Part shown: positions 11,310-21,680 of the stretch, in pieces
Layout: every line of letters starts with the position of its first letter
Numbering within the stretch: position 1 is the first letter of the stretch
Assembly: GCA_009763385.1 (NCBI GenBank)
Contig: CM019831.1
Location: 83,859,845 to 83,923,844, forward strand
DNA from: Coix lacryma-jobi var. lacryma-jobi
Lineage: Eukaryota > Streptophyta > Magnoliopsida > Poales > Poaceae
Direction: 5' to 3'
DNA length: 64,000 nucleotides
The notes under the pieces: generated by a model
What the model saw: only the letters and a program-made list of their open reading frames with translations
Databases searched by the model: none
What the model was told of the DNA's origin: nothing
Position numbers and translations under genes: made by a program

Positions 11310-12546
11310 ATGGGGGAAACATTTTGGTTCTTTGTATCATAAACTGACTTTTCATTTATCTTTATTTCTTCAATTGGTATCTTCTTGCATCTTTTCTACA
11401 TTTCATTTTACATACGCTTTTACATTTTGAGCTTCATGGATATAATCGTTAGAATGTAATTATGCTCTGTGTAGTGTATGCTCCGATGCTTTATGTTGAT
11501 ACTTGTAGCTTATGATCCTTCTAGTCACTAATACATGTTATGAGCTGAGCTAATTTTGAATGGTGGACCTGCTTAACAAACTTAAAACTTGAAAATGTTC
11601 ACCATCGAGATGTGCAACTAGCCTATGTAGAATATGTTGAAATCACACTCGTGCTTTTCATATATTCTAGGTTGCTATGTCTCTAGTTCTGAGTCTATCA
11701 CTTGCTTGGTCTGTTCATATACTGTCTCTAATTTGAACCAAGTTAAGTGAATCAGAAAGATCGAGATGGGATTGCTTGTCTACACATCAAAGTTTCGAGA
11801 CTGTTTCTCATTGCACTTTGAGTTAAACTTGAGCTGTGTAGTGTATGACCGAAACTATTGCTTTAAGCTTCTGATTGCTTCTGCATAGGCTTCGCACTGT
11901 TGAAAAGTTAGGCAAGACAAGCTTTCAACCTCTCGCACTCACATGCGGAAATTTAAACTTGTGTACTTTAACCGCTGCAACTCCGATAAAATTTTGGATA
12001 CACAAGTCTATGTTTCGTTCTATACCATGATGATTGAACTTTGCTATGGGTAGTTCACCTTGTATACATGTTTAGCACTTGTTTGAATTCTTGTCTATAC
12101 TTGTCTAGTGCTATTTTGATGGTGACTCCTTTTTTGCTAAAATTGCTCACTTTGCTCATATGTTCATATTTCATATTTGGTGATCAGTTTGAGCCTTTGC
12201 TAGCATGTGTGCTTCAGTTGCATCCTTGGACTTATACTTTGTAGAGCATCTTTGCATTCTCTTGACTATATTCCTGAAGCTGCTAACTTGCATCGTGACT
12301 CATATGCATTTTGGAAGGGGGAGCACTTCTCTTGTTGGCACTTTTGACGGTGCATTTTCTGAGGGGGAGAAAATTGCTTTCGGTTCCTTTTGCTTGATGG
12401 TGCATTTTCAACTAAGGGGGAGAAAATTTGGACAAATCATGCCTCCCATGTTTCACTAAGAGGAGAGGAATCGGTTGTGTGCACCATGCAAGGGGGAGTT
12501 TGCTCGTGCTGAATTTTTGAAATTTCCAATTGGATCAGAGCGCTTT

Positions 12547-12816
12547 GCTAGTTGTGTTGAGCCTTTGCCTCTTTCTTGAGGGACTAGCAGTCGCATCTTT
12601 GTTTCAGTTGGGTTCAGTTGATATCGAGCTTTTCAGTCGATGTTGAGCTTTCTTGCTAGTTGTGTTGAGCCTCTGTGCCTCTATCTTGAGGGACTAGCAT
12701 TTTGCTTCAATTTTTCATTTGGTATTTGTTAGCGGTGTTGAGCCTGTTCTACCTCTTCTTAAGGGCTAGCTTTGCTTAGTTGCATCGAGCCGTTGCCCAT
12801 GTCTTTGGGAACCAAG
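12547..12816 (+). repeat. 3'-UTR hairpin array of F
   Basis: Four to five units. Each has arms such as GCTAGT/ACTAGC, TTAGC/GCTAG or CTTGG/CCAAG around a loop that keeps TTGAGCC and TGCC followed by TCTT. The same array occurs in A, G, C, B and E. Confidence 0.75.
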
Positions 12817-12946
12817 TTGTTTCGCTCTTTCCACTTGACCTTCTTCGGCTTTGCTATGCTTTTGGGTCATTTGGTCGAGTTCTCTCTCTTCTTCTTACTC
12901 CATCTATTTCCATTATGATTTGTGTGAGTAGTTGACAATGCACTCA

Positions 12947-12959
12947 TCAAGGGGGAGAT
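12947..12959 (+). promoter_or_regulatory. Polypurine tract of F
   Basis: TCAAGGGGGAGAT lies immediately before the LTR start TGCGGATACATGG at 12960. The same 13-mer precedes the LTRs of A, C and G, and (reversed) B and E. Confidence 0.9.
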
Positions 12960-13344
12960 TGCGGATACATGGGTGTATGCCGAGTCTTTGAGTGATGAGT
13001 GATTGTCAACAGGGATGATGCACATGTTCTTTGGCTTGTGTTGTGCAGGTGTCGAGCACGGAGACAGTGATCGAAGGCAAGGTGAAGGTCAAGTAGATAC
13101 GTGCCGTGCCGACGGACCGAGAGCGGTGAAGGGCGGACGTGAGGCTTGGACTAAGGGACCGGTGGCCTGAGGATCAGCTGTGGTGGCTGGCAGCCTGGGA
13201 CAGCGACGAGCGAAGACTTGCAGGCACGGTGTTGCCTGGGTCGTGGACTTGGGGACACCTGTCAGTGGACGGGGTGCACGAGCGGTGCATCCCCTCTATA
13301 GCTTCGGTTTGGTGGTAGAGCCAGAGAAAAACCATCGAGCGGAT

Positions 13345-13576
13345 GGTTTCCAGGTTTGGGCCTCAAAACCTGGGCGCGGATGGTTTCCGAGATTGGCCAC
13401 AAAACTCGGGTTGAGGACGGTTTCCAGGTTTGGGCCTCAAAACCTGGGTGCTGCGGGTTTGCTGAGTTTGGGCCACAAAACTCACGCTACGGTGGGCTAG
13501 TTTCCCGGTTTGGGCCTCAAAACCGGGGGCTGATCGTGAAGGCCTGGTTTCCCTGTTTTGGCCACAAAACTGGGGG
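13345..13576 (+). repeat. LTR hairpin array of F (six units)
   Basis: Arms in order: CCAGGTTT/AAACCTGG, CCGAGA/AACTCGG, CCAGGTTT/AAACCTGG, CTGAGTTT/AAACTCA, CCCGGTTT/AAACCGGG, CCCTGTTT/AAACTGGG. The loops alternate between GGCCTC and GGCCAC. Arm changes are mostly matched on both sides. Confidence 0.88.
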
Positions 13577-14603
13577 CGAAGTCCGCGAAGAGGACGCAGA
13601 GCATTGGCGGCACGTGGCGGCAATCGAGAGGTTGCGTCGAGGCAATGCTACGAATTGTGCGGGCGTGGCCGTCGGATCCACCTACCATCGAGTTGGTCCA
13701 GAATAACCTTAGGGTTTAGCTGGTTCGCTCTGTAAGTAGTTAGGGGTAGAGTGGGAATTAGGAGTAGTTAGAATTAGGATATGTAGGGGGAGACACCCAT
13801 CTCCCCATCTATCTCAGTCATTTACTCTTTTGCTTCTAGGGTTTCCTGCTCTCCCTCTCCCCTGCTGTAGCGAACTGAGATCCACAGAGAAGAGAACCAT
13901 ACCTCTGTGCCCGTGAGATTTTGAGGAAGTGAGACCGTAATCTCACTGTTGTAGCGTGTGGTAGCCACATGGTTGCAAATTTGTGGTTGTGATTCGCGTT
14001 TTGTTCGTGTTCTTCGCGGAATCCTTTTTCTCCACATTTTTCCCGTTGATCGATCTCTCTACTTGGTGCGTCGTTAGCAAATCTGTTTGAACCAAGTTGT
14101 TCTAGATCGTGAGGCACTTCTTTCCACCGAAGGAATTCACCTTTAACCTCACGAGCTAGTAGATCGATCGATTTTAGTTTCGGGTCAAGTTTTTCTCTCT
14201 TCCCCCGAAATTCTTCGATGCATCGATTTGGAGATAGGTTCGAGCCATGATCTCTTAGAGATAGCTCACTATCCTCCTTATGACTCCTCTCACCAAGTTT
14301 GATCCCTAGAGGATTTGTTTTGGGGGAAATCGAGTTGAATCGGTGAACGAGCAGTGCAGTTTTGGGGTGACCGGATGCTAGTAACGGAACGACCGGACTC
14401 TTGGTCAGAGTCCAGTCGATGAATGTTTGACTCGCTGCTCTCTGTTGACTTGACCGGACGCTGGTTCCTGGAAGTGACCGGACGCGCTCGTGTTATTGTT
14501 CCCGTTCTTTGTTTGAAGCGACCGGACGCTGGTGTCCTGACCGAACGCATCTCCTTCGAGAGTCCAGTCAGAAACAGTAAGGTCCAAAATCTGTTTTGGC
14601 ACG

Positions 14604-14619
14604 ACCGGACGCGTCCGGT
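14604..14619. repeat. 16-bp palindrome in F LTR
   Basis: ACCGGACGCGTCCGGT is its own reverse complement. It lies within a field of single CGGACGC motifs. Conserved palindromic LTR motifs are known in Sireviruses. Confidence 0.85.
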
Positions 14620-14902
14620 GTGTTTTGATCGGACGCAGGGTGAGTCCGGTCAGTGCAGTCTCACGCTGTCTCGTTCGCGGTTCGTTCGATCGTTGACGGA
14701 TTTGGTTTCCGTCTTTTGCGTTGGGTTTCTAGGGTTGTGTAGTGTCCCACTGTGCTTCTCGGAAGCATCCACCCTACATCTAGGGTTGTGGACACATGCA
14801 AGCTCTAGGTTTGCTCTTGGGGTTGATTCTCCGAAAGAAAAATTTGAAGCTCCCATTCACCCCCCCCTCTAGTCGCTTTCTGGTAGCACTCTCGGTCCTT
14901 CA

Positions 14903-15352
14903 GTATGGTGTGGTGACAATTTGCAATTTCTATGCTTCACTTGTTGAGGGGGAGTTCTTTAAGTGAGGGGGGCTTTTCTGCTTCTTTTTGATTTGGCCTT
15001 CAATTGGTATGGAGCTTTTAGCTAGTGGTGTTGAGCCCTTTCTGCCTCTTCTTGAGGACTAGCTTGTTCTTCACTTGGTTGCGTCGAGCCGTTGCCCATG
15101 TCTTTGGAAACCAAGTTTTTCATTCTGTTTGATCGAGTTTTGCTCTTTGTTGAGTTGTTGCTCCGATCCTTTGCATGGTTGTGTCGAACCGTTGCCCATG
15201 TCTTTGGGGACCAAGCTTTGCTTATCTCGATTTGTCCCTTTTTGGCTTTTAACTTGGCTTTTGGACATCTCGAGTAAGTTTCTCCTTTTATTTTCTTTTC
15301 TTCTTTGATCATTGTTACTTTGTGTTGACGATGCACTAATCAAGGGGGAGAT
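14903..15352 (+). other. 3' untranslated region of G with hairpin array and polypurine tract
   Basis: Contains GGGGGAG runs near 14948 and 14973, three hairpins at 15021-15215 (arms GCTAGT/ACTAGC and two of the CTTGG/CCAAG class), and the tract TCAAGGGGGAGAT at 15340-15352. Confidence 0.78.
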
Positions 15353-15816
15353 TGCGAACACAAGGTTGATATGTGCCCTTGTGGTTCCCTTCCTGAGTGA
15401 TGAGCGATCGGCCAACAGGCTCCCTAGAAGGGCTGAGAAGCAACATGTCTCTTGGTTGTGTTGATGTGCAGGTGTGGAGCTCGGAGACAGTGGTCGAAGG
15501 TGAGGTGAAGGTCAAGTAGAGACATGTCGTGCCAAAGGACCGGGAGCGGTGAAGGGCGGACGTGAGGCTTGGACCGACGGACTGAAAGACCTGAGGACCA
15601 GCTGTGGTAGCTGGCATGTGGCATCGACGAGCGAGAGCACATGGGGATGTGCGGTGCATCGGCCGAGTCAGGAGGAAGGTGCTGGCATCGTGACACTTGG
15701 CGGGAGGCCGAGAAGGAAGACGAATGCACTATGCCCGACGTGGAGGCTGGACATGCATCGGCATCGGTGCTGATAGTCGGGGTGTGAGAACCACATCCCG
15801 TCTACGACGCAGGTTT

Positions 15817-16026
15817 GGTAGTTGAGCCTCAAAAAACTACCCTCGACGGTTTTTGAGTTTGGGCCACAAAACTTGAGGTGGCGGGTTTCCGAGTTTGGGC
15901 ATAAAAACTCAGCGAGGATGGTTTCCAGGTTTGGGCCTCAAAACCTGGGCTCACGGGATTCTGAGTTTGGGACACAAAACTCAGCCGGAGGACAGGTTTC
16001 CCTGTTTCAGCCTCAAATCCGAGGGG
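15817..16026 (+). repeat. LTR hairpin array of G
   Basis: Units with arms GGTAGTT/AACTACC, TTGAGTTT/AAACTTGA, CCGAGTTT/AAACTCAG, CCAGGTTT/AAACCTGG, CTGAGTTT/AAACTCAG and CCCTGTTT/AAATCCGAG (decayed). Confidence 0.8.
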
Positions 16027-16399
16027 AGGTCCAAAAAGGACGGTCGATGCATAGCGGCGTGGAGAGGCTGACGCGGCGGCGAAGCTATCCACAGGAAGGC
16101 ACGGCGGTCGACAGGACGGCACGTGGCGGCATCCTAAGGCTTGCGTCGAGGCAAAGCTAAGGACGAGGAAGGCGCGTGACCGTCGAATTGCGACTCTTTA
16201 GAGTTGGACCGAGATACCCCTAGGGTTAGTCGCTTCGCTCTTGTATCTAGGGGTAGAAGGGGACTATTGTTATTAGGCTATAGATAAGAGAGGTGCCCCT
16301 CCTCTCTCTCTATCCTTGCAGCCATTATTTCCTGAGCTCTCTCTCTCTAGCCCTTGCTTAGGTTCTAATCATACCTCGCTGCCTGTTATTCGCAGAGAC

Positions 16400-16505
16400 G
16401 ATGAATCATACCTTTGTGTATTTGGATTTTGAGGAAACGAGACCTTAATCTCGATGAATCATACCTTTGTGTATTTGGATTTTGAGGAAACGAGACCTTA
16501 ATCTC
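16400..16505 (+). repeat. 53-bp perfect tandem duplication in G LTR
   Basis: 16400-16452 is repeated exactly at 16453-16505, starting GATGAATCATACC and ending CCTTAATCTC. Related LTRs have one copy. Confidence 0.93.
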
Positions 16506-17460
16506 ATTGTCTCCTCGTGTGGAGAAGTTTCGGCTGGAATTCGAGATCAATTTGCATTTTGAGTTGTGTTCTTTGTGTTTTGGTTCATCCCTTCTCAGAG
16601 ATTTGCTTCGTTCTCCCTCTCCAACGAACGGTTTTTGATTCCACTTGAACTAAGTTATTCTAGACTGTGAGGCGCCTTTTTCACCGAATGAATTCATCCC
16701 TAACCTCACAAGCTAGTAGATTGGTCGGTTTTTGTGTTGGATCAAGTTCTTTCTCCCTTGCCCCGAAATTCTTCGATTCATCGATTTGGGATTAGATTTG
16801 AGCCATGATCTCTTAGGAGTAGTTCACTAATACCCTTGTGACCTCTCAGATCAAGTCTTGGCCTTAGAGCTTTTGATTCAGAGGAGATCGGGTTGAATCG
16901 TCGAAAAACTGCACGGTTTTCGGGGGCATCGGACGCTGGTGTTCTTGGCATCGGACGCTAACCCGAGTAGCATCGGACGTGCCATTGCCATGTGTCTGTT
17001 TCTGTGTTTTCAGTGAGCATCGGACGCAGGGCATCGGATGCTCCATTGACCATCGGACACGCCGGGACCTAAGCATCGGACGCTGAGCTATTAGTATAGT
17101 AGCGTCCAATGGTCATGCCGTAAGGTTCCAGAACTGCTCTGTTCACATCGGAAGCATCCTCCACTGAGGCATCGGACGCTGCCAGCGTCCGATGCAGTGA
17201 TTTTTTTGATGTTTCATCCGCAGTTCGTTTGTCTGACTTTCGATTTGGTTTCTGGCTTTTGTGTTGGTCTTCTTGGGTTGTGTAGTATCCCGCTGTGCTT
17301 CTAGGAAGCATCCACCCTACATCTAGGGTCGTGGATACTAGCAAGCCCGTGTCTTGCTTTTGGGGTGACTCTGTGGGACAAAGGCTATCGATTTCTCGAG
17401 AAGAAATTTGAGGCTCTCATTCACCCCCCCCTCTGGTCGCCAATTCGGTCCTTCATTAGC

Positions 17461-18208
17461 ATTTGTTTGACTTCCTGTCTATATATGTTGGGTGTTAATT
17501 CGATGGTGAAACCCTTTCTGAATGTCTTAAAACTGCTCACTATGCTCATATGTTCATATTTTGTATTCTGTGATCAGTTTGAGCCTTTGCTGGCGTTTAT
17601 ACTTGTTATTGAGTAGTCGGATCAGCACTCTTTAGAGCATCTATTCATTCTATAGACTACATACCTGAAGCTGCTAACCTGCATTTGTGACTCATATGCA
17701 TTTGCTCCTTCCTTTCAGGCTTCCTTGTTTAACCTTGTTTTGTGCATTATCAACTAAGGGGGAGAAATTTGACAAATCATGTCCTAGTTGTGTGCATTAT
17801 TGAAGGGGGAGTTTATGTCATGGGGAGCTTTGTTCATTTTGCTTTGACGAGTTGGTTTCTTGAGATGATGATTGGTTTGGAGCGGTTTTTCAGCTAGTTG
17901 TGTTGAGCCTTTGCCTCTTTCTGGAGGGGTTAGCTGGTTTACTAATTTGTGGCTGCTTTGCTCCAAATTTCTCGCTAGCGGTGTTGAGCCCGTTCAGCCT
18001 CTTCTCGTGGGCTAGCTTTGCTTTGCTTGGTTGCGTCGAGCCGTTGCCCATATCTTTGGGAATCAAGTTGTCTTGCTCACTCCATTCGACTTCTTTTGGC
18101 TTTGCTTTGCTTCTAGTCGTTTGGTTGAGTTCGCTTCTTCCTTCTTCCCTTCTTCTATTCCATATGATTTGTGTTGGTAGTTGACAATGCACTCATCAAG
18201 GGGGAGAT
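17461..18208 (+). other. 3' untranslated region of C (partial)
   Basis: Matches F 12075-12959 in order. Carries GGGGGAG runs near 17759 and 17805, and hairpins at 17892-18067 (arms AGCTAG/TTAGCT, GCTAGC/GCTAGC, CTTGG/TCAAG). No coding sequence seen. Confidence 0.8.
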
Positions 18209-18405
18209 TGCAGATACATGGGTGTATGCCGGATCTTGAGATGATGAGTGATTGTCAACTGGTATGATGTGCATGTTCTTTGGCTTGTGTTGTGCAGGTG
18301 TCGAGCTCGGAGACGATGATCGAAGGCAAGGTGAAGGTCAAGTAGAGACGTGCTGTGCCGATGGACCCAGAGCGGTGAAGGGCGGACGTGAGGCTTGGAC
18401 CGACG
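18209..18405 (+). repeat. C LTR, first part
   Basis: It starts TGCAGATACATGGGTGTATG and follows the F and A LTRs to the B insertion site, ending with the duplication CGACG at 18401-18405. Confidence 0.88.
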
Positions 18406-19641
18406 TGAAGGACCGAATTGGCGACCAGAGGGGGGGGGGTGAATGGGAGCCTCAAATTCCTTCTCGAGAAATCAACGGCTCTGTCCCAGAAAGTCACCCC
18501 AAAAGCAAGATTCTCACACAGGTGGTGTTCACGAGCCAATAGGTGGCTAGATGTTCTCGGTGATGACCGACAAACACAGCGGAACACTCACCACAACGGA
18601 AAACACACCGCACGGCCAAAACGATCCAAAAATAAAAAATGGCGCTCTCTAACTCGATAGAAACGAGAAAAAGCCCAAACCTAAATGACACAAACCAACT
18701 AGTGGTTTGATGACTTAGAAAAGTTCCTGGGTAGACTAGAAACCCATCGGAACAAACGGATCGAGAAACGGACACTCAGAAGGCTTGGAAGGCCAAAATC
18801 AGCTAGCAGGTCTGGAGGTTCCGCGTGCTGGCTCAGAGGTTCCTCGGTCTGGGGCTGAGAGAAAAACCTACAGACCTCGGAGGTTCCACGCCTCTGCGTG
18901 GAGGCTCCGTGCGTGCCTAAAACAGCCTACAGACTGCGGAGGTTCCGCGGCTCTGCGCGGAGGCTCCACGCGTGCCTGTTCAGCTTGCAAACCGCGGAGG
19001 TTCCGCGTTCTGCGCGGAGGTTCCGCGACCTGAAAATCAGCAAGCTCGAGCTGAAGAACTAATCGCCAAAACTCAATCAAATCAACTTGGATTGACTTGA
19101 AACTTTGCACAGAGGATCACAACAAGGTTGGTGAGCTAACTCTAAAAGATCATGGCTCGAATCCAACTAAAACCTCATCAATCACAAATCTTGTGCAAAG
19201 GGGAAAAGTTTGGCTCCAAAAACAAAATCCGCCCGATCTATGTGCTCGTGAGGAATTAGATGATTTCCTTCAGTGGAAAGATGCTTCTCACGACAAAGCA
19301 CAAGATGTTTCAAACGGAATCGCAATCCATCCCTCCAATCAAAAGTTCCCACGAAATCGCAAGGAGGGGAAAACGAAGAACGCGAAGAACAAAACGTGAA
19401 TTCAATCAAATTTTCAGCCAACAAAGAGGAGCACGAAATTGATCCTTGGATTTCAACAAGATGAAGGATTGTATTAGCTCATGGTGTCGGGTTACAAGCC
19501 ACTCCTCGCCACAACAAAGCGCGGATGGCGAAAAGCTCAAGAACAAGAGCCACTCCTCTCTTCCTAACCCTAGCCTCCTCTCACATGAACAAAATGAGAG
19601 TGACACCTCCAAGGATGGCTGTCCAACATAACCCCTTCATC

Positions 19642-19649
19642 TATATATA
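19642..19649 (-). promoter_or_regulatory. TATA box in B 3' LTR
   Basis: CTATATATAG reads the same on both strands at its core. It lies in the same place in the 5' LTR at 41733-41740, downstream of the hairpin array in the minus-strand direction. Confidence 0.65.
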
Positions 19650-19907
19650 GGCGCACATCTGAATGACACAAACGCCCTAACATGAAGCATTAACCCAAAT
19701 ACCCCCTAGGGGTAAAACCGTCCAACTCTGGCAGTTTCCATCCGACGGCCACACGCCTTCTCATCCTTCGCTTTGTCTCGACGCAAGCTCCAGGATGCCG
19801 CCACGTGCCGTCACGTCAACCACCGCGCCTTCGTCACCGATAGCTTCGCCGCAACGCAAGCCTCTCGATGCCGCCACGCGTCGACCGTTCCGCATAGGAA
19901 CCTCCGT

Positions 19908-20144
19908 CCGGTTTTGAGGCCCAAACCGGTAAACCCGCCAGCCCAGGTTTTGAGGTCCAAACCTGGAAACCGTCCACCCCGAGTTTTGAGGCCCAAACTC
20001 GGAAACCGGCTAGCCCAGGTATTGAGGCCCAAACCTGGAAACCGTCCAACCCGAGTTTTGAGGCCCAAACTCGGAAACCGGCCACACGAGTTTTGAGGCC
20101 CAAACTCGGAAACCGTCGAGGTAGCTTTTTGAGGATCAGCTACC
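19908..20144 (-). repeat. LTR hairpin array of B (3' LTR)
   Basis: Plus-strand arms: CCGGTTTT/AAACCGG, CCAGGTTTT/AAACCTGG, CGAGTTTT/AAACTCG, CCAGG/CCTGG, CGAGTTTT/AAACTCG (twice), and GGTAGC/GCTACC. Loops keep GAGGCCC. Confidence 0.87.
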
Positions 20145-20761
20145 GAACCCGCGCCGTAGACGGGATGTGGTTCGCACACACCGACCACCGGCACCGATGC
20201 CGATGCATGTCCAGCCTCCACGCCGGGCACAACGCCTTCGCCTTCCTTCTTGACTTGGCCGACGGCACTTGTGCCACACGCAAGCCCTTGTCCGACCACC
20301 CGCCAAGTGTCACGACGCCATCGTCTTCGTCCCGACTCAGCCGATGCACCGCACATCCCCATGTGCTCTCGCTCGCCGATGCCACGTGCCAGCTACCACA
20401 GCTAGTCCTCTGGCCTCTCGGTCCGACGGTCCAAGCCTCATGTCCGCCCTTCACCACTCTGGGTACATCGGCATGGCACGTTCGCCACACGGCACGCCCA
20501 TCCTTCACCGCTCCTGATCCATCGGCACGGCACGTCTCTACTTGACCTTCACCTCGCCATCGACCACTGTATCCGAGCTCAACACTTGCACATCAACACA
20601 GCCAAGAGACACATGTTGCACATGCACACCAACACAGAAACACCACAACTCAACGCCACCGGTTAGTCATAAGCATTAAGCACATAGAGAGATAATGACT
20701 CAACCGGGAAAAGCCTCAAACCTTCCTCATCAAAGTCAATCATTCATCATATATGTTCTCA

Positions 20762-20774
20762 ATCTCCCCCTTGA
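20762..20774 (-). promoter_or_regulatory. Polypurine tract of B
   Basis: On the minus strand it reads TCAAGGGGGAGAT directly before the LTR. Confidence 0.88.
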
Positions 20775-21214
20775 TGAATGCATTGACTAACAATAAAACT
20801 AAAAAAGAAGGGTTTGAAGGCAAACCTCATTGAAGTGCCCAAAAGCCAATAAAAAGCAAACACAAGGCCACTTGAGATGAGGAAGGATCATGAAAACTCC
20901 AAATAAAAGCTATCGGTCCCGAAAGAAACGGGAAAAGCGGGCAAAGCCTCCACACAACTGAAGAGACAAGAGAAGATAAGAGTTCATGAATCCCAAAAGG
21001 CACTCAAAAACCAATCTCAAATAAAATTGTCAAACAATCATCACAAAAGAAACCAAGGTACTTATCCACTTGGATCACAAAAGAAACCAAGGTACTTATC
21101 CACTTGGGTTTTGAAATTTAAGGTTACTTCTTGGGTTTCGAAATTTCTCCCCCTTGATGATTGAATTGACAAAAACTTGGCACAAGAGATGGTTTGAGAT
21201 ACCAAAACTGAAAA

Positions 21215-21680
21215 CTTGGTCCCCAAAGACATGGGTAACGGCTCAACGCAGCCAAGCAAAGGATCGGAGCAACAACTCAACAAAGAGCAAAACTCGATCA
21301 CACAAAGCAAAAGTCTAGGCTCCCAAAGACATGGGCAACGACTCGACGCAACCAAGTCAAAAATGAGCTAGCCCTCAAGAAAAGGCAGAAAAAGGGCTCA
21401 ACACCACTAGCTCAAGGCTCGATACCAATTGAGGCTGAATCAACGCATAAGAATGCAAAACTGCTAGTCCCTCAAGATAGAGGCACAGAGCCTCAACACA
21501 ACTAGCAGAAAATTCGATACCAATCACAAACAGCAAAAAAATGGTGAAAACAGCAAGTTCCTCAAGATAGAGGCACAGAGGCTCGACACAACTAGCTGAA
21601 GGCTCCATCCCAATCGAAAATACCAAGCAAAAACTGCTAGTCCCTCAAGATAGAGGCATAACAGCTCAACACGACTAGCA
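21215..21680 (-). repeat. 3'-UTR hairpin array of B (about six units)
   Basis: Plus-strand arms CTTGG/CCAAG, GCTAG/CTAGC (AGCTAGCCCT with ACTAGCTC), TGCTAGT/ACTAGCA (two clear copies) and GCAAGTT/AACTAGC (decayed). Loops keep AGGC and GGCTCAAC or CTCGACGC. Confidence 0.75.

Larger units (their letters stand above)
11310..12959 (+). other. 3' untranslated region of F
   Basis: A 1.65-kb non-coding spacer matches A 34523-36119. It holds several GGGGGAG purine runs (about 12317, 12372, 12416, 12491) and the hairpin array at 12547-12816. A long spacer with extra polypurine-like runs is typical of Sireviruses. No open frame looks real; env-like coding was looked for and not seen. Confidence 0.82.
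6915..14902 (+). mobile_element. Element F: SIRE/Maximus-like Ty1-copia element, 5' truncated by H, intronless gag-pol
   Basis: Order: gag from 6915, pol to 11309, a 1.65-kb 3' untranslated region, polypurine tract, and LTR 12960-14902. The 5' LTR is outside the window beyond H and T. F closely matches A base by base but lacks the 1,382 bp between A positions 29197 and 30578. It inserted in the 3' untranslated region of G; the downstream duplication would be GTATG at 14903-14907. Many stops and frameshifts show it is old and dead. Confidence 0.92.
12960..14902 (+). repeat. 3' LTR of F (1,943 bp)
   Basis: It runs from TGCGGATACATGG to CTCGGTCCTTCA. The U3 side carries the covarying hairpin array (13345-13576). 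A short hairpin GTGAGATT/AATCTCAC lies at about 13909-13942. The 3' third carries many CGGACGC motifs (about 14365-14650), including a 16-bp perfect palindrome at 14604-14619. Confidence 0.92.
14903..17455 (+). mobile_element. Element G: 3' end of a SIRE-like copia element (3' UTR and LTR)
   Basis: The 3' untranslated region (14903-15352) continues past F and leads to a polypurine tract and a 2,103-bp LTR (15353-17455). No coding sequence of G is in the window. It inserted in the 3' untranslated region of C; the downstream duplication would be TTAGC at 17456-17460. Confidence 0.85.
15353..17455 (+). repeat. LTR of G (2,103 bp)
   Basis: It runs from TGCGAACACAAGG to TTCGGTCCTTCA. The U3 hairpin array is at 15817-16026. 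It contains a 53-bp direct tandem duplication at 16400-16505 and a field of CATCGGACGCT motifs at about 16925-17195. Its 3' end (from about 17400) matches the end of the B LTR, so G and B are related subfamilies. Confidence 0.88.
18406..20761 (-). repeat. 3' LTR of B (2,356 bp)
   Basis: On the minus strand it runs from TGAGAACATATATG to TTCGGTCCTTCA. Contents on plus coordinates: GGAGGTTCCGCG motif array (about 18823-19032), TATA box TATATATA (19642-19649, minus), and hairpin array (19908-20144). The internal order matches the 5' copy. Confidence 0.92.

Noticed and set aside
11310..12959. Env-like gene downstream of pol, as in some Sireviruses
   Set aside because: No open frame of useful length, no membrane segments; the region is a non-coding spacer in F, A and E alike.
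13180..13706. Small proteins with repeats such as FGPQN in the LTR hairpin arrays (also near 26093, 36259 and 19811)
   Set aside because: These frames arise because the hairpin units repeat; they differ in frame from copy to copy and have no start context.
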